Shown here: positions 25,396 through 33,406 of the stretch, piece by piece
How positions within the stretch are numbered: position 1 is the first letter of the stretch
How the letters are laid out: each line of letters opens with the position of its first letter
Source: CAWCUU01 sp963798855
GTDB taxonomy: Bacteria > Gemmatimonadota > Gemmatimonadetes > Longimicrobiales > RSA9
Direction: 5' to 3'
NCBI GenBank assembly: GCA_963798855.1
Contig: CAWCUU010000004.1
Span: 124,001 to 188,000, forward strand
Length of the DNA: 64,000 nucleotides
The notes under the pieces: model-generated
Databases searched by the model: none
Told to the model about the DNA's origin: nothing
Seen by the model: only the letters and a program-made list of their open reading frames with translations
Program-made: the position numbers and the translations under genes

Positions 25396-27062
25396 GCGCC
25401 GCCGCGCCCGTCCGGCCCTGGCCCTCGGCCCCGGCTTCCGCCACCGGCCTCGCCGCCGCGAACGCACCGCCCTTCCTGCTGCCCGGCGAGCACTTCGCCG
25501 CGGCTCTGCTCTTCCTGGTGCTCGGCGCCGTCGGCGTCGTGGTCGTGGCGCCGGACCTGGCCTCGGGCTTCTATCCATCGCCGCGGGTCGTGGGCGTCAC
25601 GCACCTGTTCACCCTCGGCTGGATCACCACCTCCATCATGGGCGCGCTCTATCAGTTCCTGCCCGTCGCCCTGGGAGAGCCCATCCGTTCCCGGCGCGTC
25701 GCCCACGCAACGTTCGTGCTGTACGTGCCCGGCCTGCTGGCGTTCGTCGCGGGGCTGCTGTCCGGCCACAAGGACGTGATGCTCGTCGGAGTCGCCGCTT
25801 TCGGCACGGGCATCGTGCTGTTCGCCACGAACCTCGGCAGGACGCTGGCGCGCGCGAAGCGACGCGGCCTGACCTGGTGGGCCCTGGCCGCCGCGGACGC
25901 GTTCCTGCTGGTCACGCTGCTGCTCGGCTCCGCGCTGGCGGGCAACCTCCGCTGGGGCTACCTGGGCGGGCACCGGCTCACGGCCCTGGGCACGCACCTG
26001 CACGTAGCGCTCGCCGGCTGGGTGCTGCTGGTCGTCATCGGCGTGGCGCACCGGCTCCTGCCCATGTTCCTGCTGAGCCATGGCGCCGGCGACCGCGTCG
26101 CCCGCGCGGCGGTGGCGCTGGTCGCCTCCGGCGCGGCAGCGCTCGTCGTGCTGCACCACGCACCGGCGCTGCTTGGCCGCTGGCTGCCCGCGGCGCTCAT
26201 CGCCTCGGGGCTCGTCTGCTTCCTGGCGCAGGCGCGCCGGTTCTATACGCATCGGCACCGTCCCGCGCTCGATCCCGGCATGCGACTCGCCGCCGCCGCG
26301 CTGGGTGTCCTGGCGGTGGGGCTGGTGCTGGCCGCGCCGGTGCTCGCCGGCGCGGCGTCGCCCCGAATCGCGACGGCCTACGTCCTCGCCGTGCTCATGG
26401 GGATCAGCCTCTTCGCCGCGGCGCACTATTACAAGATCGTGCCGTTCCTCGTATGGTACCATCGGTTCGGCCCGCTGGCCGGCAGGCGGCCGGTGCCGCG
26501 GGTCTCGGAGCTGTACTCGGCGCGCCTGGCCAGTGGGGCCGGCGCCCTGCTGCTGGTCGGTGCCGGCGTCCTCATCGCCGCCGTCGCCCTCGGCTCTCCG
26601 GCCTTCGCGCGGGGCGGCGCCGCCGCCTTCGCCGGCGGAGCGGCCATCGAGGCCATTCGAGATGCTCAAGCTCTCCAGGACGAAGCCATGAAGGACGATT
26701 CCCGGCGCCGCTACGACGCGGCCCTCGCCCGGCTCGACGACCTGCCCGACCCTGAGGCAGGTCCAGGGTCGGCTGGCGACGAGCCCGTGGAAGCACTGGT
26801 GCGAGATGCGCTCCGCACCGTGATCGACCCCGAGATCGGGCTCGATATCGTGACGCTGGGACTCGTCTACGAGCTCCGCGTTCGGGACGGCATCGTCACC
26901 GTCACCTACACTCTGACGACGCCCGGCTGCCCGCTGGAGGAGCACATCACGCGCGCCATCCGGGACGCCGTCTCCTTCGTGCCCGGCGTCCGCGAAGTGC
27001 GGCCGAAGCTCGTCTGGGAGCCGCCCTGGCACCCTGGCATGATCCGGGAGGGAGCATGGTGA
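25392..27062 (+). CDS. Heme-copper-oxidase-like membrane protein joined to a MIP18/DUF59 domain
   Basis: Read as one frame the product is 556 residues. Residues 30-430 hold about 12 membrane helices with histidines in HLFTLGW, LHVALAGW, AHRLLPMF and HYYKIVPFLVWYHRF, the pattern of cytochrome-oxidase-subunit-I-like/NnrS-like proteins. Residues ~455-556 are a MIP18 (PaaD/SufT-like) domain: RDALRTVIDPEIGLDIVTLGLVYEL, TTPGCPLEEHI. The junction looks artificial. In the +1 frame the membrane protein would end EMLKLSRTKP with a TGA that overlaps an ATG at 26688 preceded by AGGA, the classic pair of separate genes. Either a one-base insertion fused two genes or the fusion is real. Likely role: NO/O2 stress and cluster assembly. 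Confidence 0.75.
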   Translation: MSAAAPVRPWPSAPASATGLAAANAPPFLLPGEHFAAALLFLVLGAVGVVVVAPDLASGFYPSPRVVGVTHLFTLGWITTSIMGALYQFLPVALGEPIRSRRVAHATFVLYVPGLLAFVAGLLSGHKDVMLVGVAAFGTGIVLFATNLGRTLARAKRRGLTWWALAAADAFLLVTLLLGSALAGNLRWGYLGGHRLTALGTHLHVALAGWVLLVVIGVAHRLLPMFLLSHGAGDRVARAAVALVASGAAALVVLHHAPALLGRWLPAALIASGLVCFLAQARRFYTHRHRPALDPGMRLAAAALGVLAVGLVLAAPVLAGAASPRIATAYVLAVLMGISLFAAAHYYKIVPFLVWYHRFGPLAGRRPVPRVSELYSARLASGAGALLLVGAGVLIAAVALGSPAFARGGAAAFAGGAAIEAIRDAQALQDEAMKDDSRRRYDAALARLDDLPDPEAGPGSAGDEPVEALVRDALRTVIDPEIGLDIVTLGLVYELRVRDGIVTVTYTLTTPGCPLEEHITRAIRDAVSFVPGVREVRPKLVWEPPWHPGMIREGAW

Positions 27063-27937
27063 TCCGCAGGGAGGACCGCGTCTCCGCCGTGCTGCGAGAG
27101 GACGAGTCGCTGATCGACGTATTCGTGTCCCTGTCGCCGGCGTTCGAACGGCTCCGCAACCGCGCCATGCGGAAGGTCATGTCGCGGCTCGTGACCGTGG
27201 AGCAGGCCGCCCGTGTGGCCGGCCTGGACGCCGACGAGCTGGTGGCCCGGCTGAACGCACGGGGCCGTGCTGGGGACGGTGCGCCGGAGCCCGCGAATGC
27301 GCGCGACGGCCTAGAGGCGACGCCTGTGGCGGCTGTCACGGCCGCCTCCCCGGAGTTGCCGGCGCGGCTGAGATCGATCCCTCCGGACCGCGTGGTGGAC
27401 CTCGACGTGCGCGAAGAGCTCCGCAACGGACGGGAGCCGTTCAGCCGCATCATGGCCGCCAGCCGCGAGACCCCGCCGGGCGGGGCGCTGCGAGTGCGGG
27501 CCATCTTCGAGCCCGTGCCCCTCTACGCCGTGATGGCGAAGCAGGGCCTCGCGCACCACACGGAGCGGCTCGGCACGGAGGACTGGCGCGTCTGGTTCTA
27601 TCCGTACGACGACGCCGGCGCCCCCGAGGCGCCGGCGAGGGGCCACGTGCCCGGCTCGGTTGCCGTCGCGGGCCACGCCGGCGAGGCGGATTCCGCCAAT
27701 GAGGCCGAAGGCGACGTCGTCGTGCTGGACGTCCGCGGTCTCGAGCCGCCCGAGCCGATGGTGCGTACACTGGTGGCGCTGGAGTCGCTGCCCGCCGACG
27801 CGACGCTGGTGCAGATCAACGTCCGCGTGCCGCAGTTCCTGCTGCCCCTGCTCGGGGAGCGGGGCTTCGCCTACGAGATCCGGGAGCAGGAGCCCGACCT
27901 CGTGCGCGTCTTCATCCGACGGGCTCCGGCCGAGTGA
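27056..27937 (+). CDS. DUF1858 plus two DUF2249 domains protein
   Basis: A 293-residue protein whose ATG lies 7 bases inside the previous gene. Residues 1-65 are DUF1858-like (LIDVFVSLSPAFERLRNRAMRKVMSRLVTVEQAARVAGLD). Residues ~100-185 and ~215-290 are two DUF2249 modules: RVVDLDVREELRNGREPF...RAIFEPVPLYAVMAKQGL...WRVWFY, and VVVLDVRGLEPPEPMVRTL...INVRVPQFLLPLLGERGFAYE. These domains are often found with hemerythrin, oxidase and denitrification genes. Their biochemical role is not established. Context suggests nitrosative or respiratory stress. Confidence 0.85.
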   Translation: MVIRREDRVSAVLREDESLIDVFVSLSPAFERLRNRAMRKVMSRLVTVEQAARVAGLDADELVARLNARGRAGDGAPEPANARDGLEATPVAAVTAASPELPARLRSIPPDRVVDLDVREELRNGREPFSRIMAASRETPPGGALRVRAIFEPVPLYAVMAKQGLAHHTERLGTEDWRVWFYPYDDAGAPEAPARGHVPGSVAVAGHAGEADSANEAEGDVVVLDVRGLEPPEPMVRTLVALESLPADATLVQINVRVPQFLLPLLGERGFAYEIREQEPDLVRVFIRRAPAE

Positions 27938-28003
27938 GACCGCCGCGCCCTCGAGCCGGGCGAGTCGTTGGTGCTGGTGAACCGTGCCCGCAGGAGAAAG
28001 CTG

Positions 28004-28375
28004 ATGCCTTCGATCCAGAGACCGCTTTCCGGTGACGTCCTCGTCTTCGACTTGCAGGAGGAGCGCGAGCGTGCCACGGACCCGGAGATCCTGAAGCGCA
28101 GTGGCCGCAACGCACGCACCCTGCTCAAGAGCGGGGCGCTACGCTTGACGCTGGTGGTCGTCGCCGCCGGGGGCGAGATCCCCGAGCACGAGGCTGATGG
28201 GGTCATCACCGTGCAGCCCGTGCAGGGTCGTATCCGCTTCAGCGTGACGGGGCAGCACCACGATCTGGGGCCCGGCGACCTGCTGTCGGCCGGGCCGGGA
28301 GTCCGTCACAGCGTCAGCTCGGAGCAGGGCGGCACGTTCCTGCTGACGGTGGCTCGGGGCGACGCGGCTGGCTGA
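28004..28375 (+). CDS. Small cupin-domain protein
   Basis: A 123-residue protein with AGGAGA before ATG 28004. It is a single cupin: the first motif is weak (EIPEHEADGVITVQPVQGRIRF) and the second is GPGDLLSAGPGVRHSVSSEQGGTFLLTV. The first motif has fewer metal-ligand histidines than usual (EHEADG), the second has the RHSV histidine. It ends the RIC/DUF2249 transcript and may be a sensor or protective protein of that pathway. Substrate unknown. Confidence 0.8.
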   Translation: MPSIQRPLSGDVLVFDLQEERERATDPEILKRSGRNARTLLKSGALRLTLVVVAAGGEIPEHEADGVITVQPVQGRIRFSVTGQHHDLGPGDLLSAGPGVRHSVSSEQGGTFLLTVARGDAAG

Positions 28376-28515
28376 CGCATGTACAGCCTCGTTCGCCGCA
28401 GAGAGCGAAGCACCTCCGCGCAGTCGGGCGGAACCCGCGGCTTCACCTGACGCATGGCGCCTCCACGGCCGCCCGGCAACCGTCGGACACGCGCGAAGCG
28501 CGCCCCCCGACGCCC

Positions 28516-28824
28516 ATGTCCCGCGCATGCTCCACCAGCGTCTCTTGTACGTGCCGTCTCGCCCGGAACAGCCGCGTCGATCTGCCCGGGGCGGCCACAA
28601 TGGCGGACCCGGGCGACCGCCCGGCGCCGGAGCCGGAGGTGGTGACGGACGCCGAGATCCGGCGCCGTGAGCGCGAGAACATCGTCGCCGCGCTCGGTCT
28701 GACCGGCGGCAAGGTCTCCGGCCCGGGCGGCGCCGCGGAGCTACTGGGGCTGCATCCGGGCACGCTCACCTCCCGCATCAAGGCGATGCGAATCGAGAAG
28801 CCGCACCGACGCCGCACACCCTGA
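28516..28824 (+). pseudogene. Fis-type HTH remnant of a sigma-54-dependent regulator
   Basis: The open frame ends with a Fis-like helix-turn-helix: IRRRERENIVAALGLTGGKVSGPGGAAELLGLHPGTLTSRIKAM, the C-terminal DNA-binding part of NorR/FhlA-type regulators. Just ahead, LARNSRVDLPG resembles the stretch that follows the AAA+ domain in those proteins, but no AAA+ domain is present and the upstream bases do not read as one in any frame. A small free-standing protein from ATG 28600 (74 residues) is possible. Placement next to an NO-stress cluster suits a decayed NorR-like regulator. Confidence 0.5.
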
Positions 28825-28852
28825 CGTCGGGCCGGCCCTGCCGAGCTCAGCT

Positions 28853-29470
28853 TCACAGCATTGCCCTCATGATCTCTGCGACCGCGCGCAACCGCAGATC
28901 CGACTCCCGCTCCAGAGCGGCCACGACACCCTGACGGTCCTCGATGGAGCGGTTCTGGTTGAACTTCAGCTTGCCTTCCAGCCGCGTAATGGGGATCTCG
29001 AACCCGACGATCGCCTGGAGCTTGGACTCCATGGCCGGCTCGGCACTCGCCGGGTCCCACGGCTCCGCGACGTGCGCCTCCTGGATGCGGACGAGTTCCT
29101 CCAGCTGCGCACGCACCACGGCCGCGTCTTCTACGAGGCGGGGTACACCGTAGGCGTGCACGGCGGCGTAGTTCCACGTGGGCACTGTCACCTTCTGCTT
29201 GTACCAGGCCGGGGAGATGTAGGCGTTGGGCCCGATGAACGTCACCAGGACCTCGCTCCGGCCGTCGAATGTCCGCCAGTGGGGGTTGGCCCGGGCCATG
29301 TGGGCGACGAGCGTCCCCTTCGGCCCCCGCTCCGGCTCGACCAGGAACGGAAGGTGGGTGGCGAGCGGGCCGTCGTCGCCCGCCCCGAACAAGGTCGCGA
29401 AAGGATAGTCCCGCATCAGCTGGAAGAGGACGGCGGGATCATCCTCGCGGAAGCTCCGGGGCGTGTACAT
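28853..29470 (-). CDS. PaiB-family FMN-binding negative transcriptional regulator
   Basis: A 205-residue protein that matches the PaiB family throughout: YTPRSFREDDPAVLFQLMRDYPFATLFG at the start, THLPFLVEPERGPKGTLVAHMARANPHW, VTFIGPNAYISPAWYKQK, VPTWNYAAVHAYGVPRLVED and ESKLQAIVGFEIPITRLEGKLKFNQNRS. The last block (GKLKFNQN) is a family hallmark. Members bind flavin in a split-barrel fold and were first described as repressors of sporulation and protease genes in Bacillus; the role here is unknown. It lies after a small membrane protein gene on the same strand. Confidence 0.92.
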   Translation of the reverse strand: MYTPRSFREDDPAVLFQLMRDYPFATLFGAGDDGPLATHLPFLVEPERGPKGTLVAHMARANPHWRTFDGRSEVLVTFIGPNAYISPAWYKQKVTVPTWNYAAVHAYGVPRLVEDAAVVRAQLEELVRIQEAHVAEPWDPASAEPAMESKLQAIVGFEIPITRLEGKLKFNQNRSIEDRQGVVAALERESDLRLRAVAEIMRAML

Positions 29471-29528
29471 CAGCGCACGTCCTCGTGGTTCAGGCTGATG
29501 GGTTCGTCGTAAAGAGCCTCGGCCTCGC

Positions 29529-29825
29529 TCAATGGTACTCGCCGGCCCCGGACAGCTTCGGCTGGATCTGCTCCTCCGCCAGTCGGTCGTAGAAGTCGGC
29601 GCGATCGGCCATGCGGACCACCTCGGCCCGCATGGAGGAGAGCTCCTGCTCGAACAGGTTCATGCGCCGCTCGATGACGACCGTGGTGTCGCTCTCGGAC
29701 CGCCGGTCGATCATGCGGGCCATCGCGTCGACGATCGGCTTCAGCGCGAAGCGGAGCGTGAACCCGGCGACCGGCGTGAACAGGATCAGGCCCATGACCA
29801 CGATTGTGACGATATCCTCGTCCAT
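29529..29825 (-). CDS. Small single-span membrane protein
   Basis: A 98-residue protein with one membrane helix at about residues 5-22 (IVTIVVMGLILFTPVAGF) and a cytoplasmic helical tail with heptad features (MNLFEQELSSMRAEVVRMADRADFYDRLAEEQIQP). Its size and layout resemble small helical membrane proteins that pair with signalling genes, but no family is recognised. It is divergent from the histidine kinase gene, 260 bases away. Confidence 0.6.
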   Translation of the reverse strand: MDEDIVTIVVMGLILFTPVAGFTLRFALKPIVDAMARMIDRRSESDTTVVIERRMNLFEQELSSMRAEVVRMADRADFYDRLAEEQIQPKLSGAGEYH

Positions 29826-30085
29826 GCTGTCTCTCCGTCTTCATGTTCGTGGCCGGTGCACCGCGCTTGAATGAGAAGTCCGGCCCCTCCGGACAGGTTC
29901 CCAGGCACCGGTGCCGAGGCAGCTGGCGCGCGCCGCGCCGCTGGATCGCGGGTGAACGCGGGCGACGACGGAACTATCACGACCGCGCCCATCTTCTTCA
30001 TCGGCACGGGCGGTATGCGCCCGCACCAGGTGCGGCTCGAGGGTCGAGACGCATCCTCGGACTCTTCTGCTCTGAGGAGGAACCG

Positions 30086-31141
30086 ATGAGCCGGATCGTG
30101 CCGGCCGCCCCCGCCACCTACCACGCACCCATCCGGCCGTGGGCTGGCTCTTCGCCGCCGCCATTGGGCCCCCTGCTCGCGGATCCCGGCCCCGCGGGAG
30201 GCGCCCTCCGGCGCCTTGTCCCGGCCGGGCTCCTCTTCACGGCGCTCGTGGTCGTGCAGACGGCGACGGTTGCCCACGCCAACCGCACGGAAGGCATCGC
30301 GCTCGGGCTCGCGGATCTCGCCGCCCTCGTGTTGGGGTGGGGGTCCGTGGGCCGCATGGTGATGCACGTCCGGACGATCGACGACCGGCGGCTCCGACTG
30401 CTGGTGGCCGAACGGAGAGCCCGCGCCGCTCTGGAGGACGCGCTGGAGTCAGGGGAGAACGTCCTGGCCATAGTGGGCCACGAGCTCCGCTCGCCGCTCA
30501 ACACCATCGCCACGGCCACGGCGCTCCTCATCGACGGCATCCCGCCCGCGCAGGAACAAGCCCGCTACCTCGCCATGGTGAAGCGCGCGGCGGATAGCAT
30601 GGCGCGTCTGATCCAAGACCTGCTGGACAGGGCCCGGATCGAGAAGGGATCGCTGCGGGTGGTCCCGATCCCCACTCGACTCGATCGCCTCATAGCCGAG
30701 GCCTGCGGGGAAATGGACCAGCTCGCCGTTCGGAAGCACCTCCTGCTCCGCTGCGACGTCAGGGAGCTGCCGAGGGTGCAGGCGGACTCGGAGCGGGTGC
30801 GGCAGATCCTTGCCAACCTGCTGACCAACGCGATCAAGTTCACGCCTTCGGGCGGCGTGGTCGTCGTATCGGCAACCGCGACCGAAAGCCACGTCCGCGT
30901 CTTCGTCGAGGACTCGGGACCCGGCGTGCCCGAGGAGGAGCTGCCGCATCTCTTCGAGCCGTTCTGGCAGAGGACGTCCCCGGCCTCCCATGATGGAGTC
31001 GGGCTGGGCCTCTACATCGTCCGGGCCCTGGTGGAAGCGCACGGCGGTGAGATCACCGTCACCTCATCCGCCGACCTCGGCAGCAGGTTCGACTTCACGC
31101 TGCCGCGGTCGCCCTCCGGCTACCCCACCGCCGACGCGTAG
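30086..31141 (+). CDS. Sensor histidine kinase
   Basis: A 351-residue protein; GAGGAGG before ATG 30086 fixes the start. The N-terminus has one or two membrane helices (residues ~40-95: LVPAGLLFTALVVVQTATVA, LADLAALVLGWGSVG). A HisKA region follows with the phospho-acceptor box GHELRSPLNTI, then HATPase_c with N box NLLTNAIKF, G1 DSGPGVP and G2 GVGLGLYIV. There is no recognisable sensor domain outside the membrane part and no response regulator gene adjacent, so it is an orphan kinase. Its 3' end overlaps by 22 bases the 3' end of the next gene on the other strand. Confidence 0.92.
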   Translation: MSRIVPAAPATYHAPIRPWAGSSPPPLGPLLADPGPAGGALRRLVPAGLLFTALVVVQTATVAHANRTEGIALGLADLAALVLGWGSVGRMVMHVRTIDDRRLRLLVAERRARAALEDALESGENVLAIVGHELRSPLNTIATATALLIDGIPPAQEQARYLAMVKRAADSMARLIQDLLDRARIEKGSLRVVPIPTRLDRLIAEACGEMDQLAVRKHLLLRCDVRELPRVQADSERVRQILANLLTNAIKFTPSGGVVVVSATATESHVRVFVEDSGPGVPEEELPHLFEPFWQRTSPASHDGVGLGLYIVRALVEAHGGEITVTSSADLGSRFDFTLPRSPSGYPTADA

Positions 31142-31485
31142 TGCGCGACCACCTCACAGGCCCGGCCCATGCCATCGAGGCGCATGAACTCGGCGGCACG
31201 GAGCCCCCGGACACTCTCGTACTGCACCACGAGGCTCGATTCCCCGGGGTACGCCCCCTGGAATCTGAAGAGCAGGTGCGGGTACGTCTCCAGCCCACGA
31301 AGGAAGTAGGCCCGCAGCGCGTCCTTCCCATGCACCATGCTTCGGCCCGGGCCGAGGATACGCTCCACGAGGGGCGAGGTGAGCTGGACCGTGTCGCCAT
31401 AGTGCGAGAGGATGCGTTCGATGTCGTGGCTGTTCCACGCGTCGATCCACGCGTGCGCGATGGCCGTTGCCTGCTGATCCGTCAC
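31120..31485 (-). CDS. SnoaL-like/NTF2-fold protein
   Basis: A 121-residue protein with the NTF2-like plan: a first helix AIAHAWIDAWNSHDIERILSHYGDTVQLTSP, a middle GKDALRAYFLRGLETYPHLLF, and final strands SSLVVQYESVRGLRAAEFMRLDGMGRACEVVAHYA. This is the nuclear transport factor 2/SnoaL-like family of small binding proteins and isomerases. No catalytic assignment is possible. The C-terminal 7 codons overlap the histidine kinase gene in antisense. Confidence 0.8.
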   Translation of the reverse strand: MTDQQATAIAHAWIDAWNSHDIERILSHYGDTVQLTSPLVERILGPGRSMVHGKDALRAYFLRGLETYPHLLFRFQGAYPGESSLVVQYESVRGLRAAEFMRLDGMGRACEVVAHYASAVG

Positions 31486-31810
31486 GTGGACTCCGTTCGG
31501 CTGTGAGATGGGTCCCGATCATGAGTCGCCCGCGTCGGTGCGCCGGCATCGCCGAGGGGGCCCTGGTACACGCGGCGCGGTGCAGCATCGGCTAGAAGAA
31601 GTCCCGCCGCGTCGCCCTGGTTCCCCCTGAGCGACCCTGGGGCGGAAACCGCGAAAGGAGCGGATGGAGACGGCGTAATCATGGATGACACGAGGGCGGT
31701 GATCGCGGGCCGAGGCGAGCGATCCAACCTGGAGCGGACCTCTCGTCCGCCGCGGCTGGCTCGCCTACCGCCGGAGCGCGAAAACCCAAGGCCAGCTCCG
31801 GTCGTAGCCG
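31486..31810. other. Intergenic region
   Basis: No gene is supported. It separates two - strand genes and should contain the promoter of the SnoaL-like gene. The frames here are Arg-rich and lack family features. Confidence 0.4.
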
Positions 31811-32665
31811 TCACTGGGCCTCGGTTGCACCCGCGACGCCGCACGCGACCAGCACCTCGCCGGGTGCGTGGAACCCGTCGGTATCCTCGAGCGTGTCCAG
31901 GAACGCTGCGACCTGCGCCCACGCGGCCGCGCGCACGGGCTCCGGGGCGTCGGCGACGATCGCGCGATAGATGCCGAATGCGTCCTTCATCATCGCCAAG
32001 GTCTCGCGCGCCGATTCCATTTCCAGGGACACTCGAACCGTGCGCTGCTCGACGGATTCAAACCCCGTATCCTCCAGCAGGCGCTCCAGGACACCTTCTC
32101 CGCCGAGCGCGAAGATGCCCGGCTGCCCCGGCGCGGGCGGCGCCTTGCCCGTGTGGTGCAGCATGAGCCGCAGCGGCGTGGCCATGAATGCGTTGGCCTC
32201 GGGGGTGGTGAATACGACGGCGGCGAGCCGCCCGCCCGCCCTGAGCGCGCGCCGCACTGCGCGCAGCGCGCTCGCCGGATCCACGAACAGCATCAACCCC
32301 AGCTGGCAGATGCACGCGTCGAAGCTCGCGGGCTCCACGTCGAGGTCCTCCGCCGCACCGAGCCGCGTGCTCACGTTGTCGAAGCCGCGCTGGCGAGCCC
32401 GGGCATTCACGTGGTCCAGCATGATCTGCGCGATGTCGCTCGCGACGACCGCCCCGTCCGCGCCCACGCGTTCCGCCGTCAGCAGCGTCTGGTTCCCCGC
32501 GCCGCATGCGAGGTCGAGGACCCGGGAGCCGGCCCCGACTCGCGTCATCTCCAGCATCGCTTCCGTCGCCGGCGCCATCCATCGCGCCAGCACCGGCTCC
32601 CAACGCGCCCAGCCGCCGCCCGCTTCCTCCCACTGGCGCCGGATCTCGAGCTTCTGGTCGGACAT
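31811..32665 (-). CDS. Class I SAM-dependent methyltransferase
   Basis: A 284-residue protein; start 32665 has GGGAGG seven bases ahead. Motif I is VLDLACGAGNQTLLTAERV (about residues 50-68), motif II VVASDIA, and the post-motif region FDACICQLGLMLFVDPASALRAVRRALRAGGRLAAVVF is typical of the UbiE/Methyltransf_11 group. The C-terminal part has a helical FxPGEVLVACGVA end. Small-molecule methylation is likely; substrate not readable. It stands alone between unrelated genes. Confidence 0.9.
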   Translation of the reverse strand: MSDQKLEIRRQWEEAGGGWARWEPVLARWMAPATEAMLEMTRVGAGSRVLDLACGAGNQTLLTAERVGADGAVVASDIAQIMLDHVNARARQRGFDNVSTRLGAAEDLDVEPASFDACICQLGLMLFVDPASALRAVRRALRAGGRLAAVVFTTPEANAFMATPLRLMLHHTGKAPPAPGQPGIFALGGEGVLERLLEDTGFESVEQRTVRVSLEMESARETLAMMKDAFGIYRAIVADAPEPVRAAAWAQVAAFLDTLEDTDGFHAPGEVLVACGVAGATEAQ

Positions 32666-32765
32666 GCCTGTGCCTCCCATCGAGTGTGCAGTAGGGAATG
32701 GAACAATATCGGGGTGCGCCACGAATGAGGAACCGTTTGATGGGGTCGCCCTGGAGGGGCGCTAC

Positions 32766-33062
32766 CTACCGCCGCCTGACCACCTCTTCGTCCAGCCGGG
32801 TTCCGAGGCGGTCCCTTTCCACCTCGAGGTCATACCGGGTCTGGAGGTTGAGCCAGAACAGGTCGGACGTGCCGAAATAGCGCGCGAGGCGCAGAGCCGT
32901 GTCGGCGGTGATGGACCGCTTGCCATGGACGATCTCGTTGATCCGGCGCGGCGGGACGCTCGTGTCCCGCGCCACGCGGTACTGGCTCAGGCCCATGGGC
33001 TCGAGGAACTCCTCCAGCAGGATCTCGCCTGGGTGGATCGGCGCCATCTTCGTTCCCGCCAT
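32766..33062 (-). CDS. higA: HigA-type XRE antitoxin
   Basis: A 98-residue protein from ATG 33062, 11 bases after the toxin stop with GAGGGAAG ahead. The sequence has the HigA/VapI layout: APIHPGEILLEEFLEPMGLSQYRVARDTSVPPRRINEIVHGKRSITADTALRLARYFGTSDLFWLNLQTRYDLE. The helix-turn-helix covers about residues 25-60. Antitoxins of this family neutralise HigB and repress their operon. The partner gene upstream is truncated, so this one may be an orphan. Confidence 0.9.
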   Translation of the reverse strand: MAGTKMAPIHPGEILLEEFLEPMGLSQYRVARDTSVPPRRINEIVHGKRSITADTALRLARYFGTSDLFWLNLQTRYDLEVERDRLGTRLDEEVVRRR

Positions 33063-33073
33063 GCTCGCTTCCC

Positions 33074-33259
33074 TCAGTGGTAGTCGACGATCTCGACGTA
33101 TGCGTCGCCGTCCTTCCAGACGAAGCAGATCCGCCATTGATCATTGATCCGAATGCTGTGCTGGCCCGAACGGTCCCCCGACAGCTTCTCGAGCATCTCA
33201 CGGAGTAGCGCTCGACCTTCATCATCGCGGTGGCGATGGACTTCGCGAGCGCCCGACAC
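33074..33259 (-). pseudogene. higB: Truncated HigB/RelE-like toxin
   Basis: Only 61 codons are open (possible GTG at 33259). The last 40 residues match the C-terminal half of HigB toxins: LSGDRSGQHSIRINDQWRICF and YVEIVDYH. Family members are about 92 residues; the usual N-terminal helices do not appear in any frame upstream. The toxin is therefore probably dead, with the antitoxin kept. A divergent but working N-terminus cannot be excluded. Confidence 0.65.
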
Positions 33260-33406
33260 TCCTTGCGCGGCGTCGCCTGCGGTGCCGCCGACGGCTGCGG
33301 CCGCGACCGGGAGCGCCGCCTGCGGCGCGTTGACGAAGGGCGACGGTTGCAGCGAGTCGTCGCAACTTCCGGCGGGGTCACCCTCGTCGTAGTCACCTTG
33401 ACTGGG

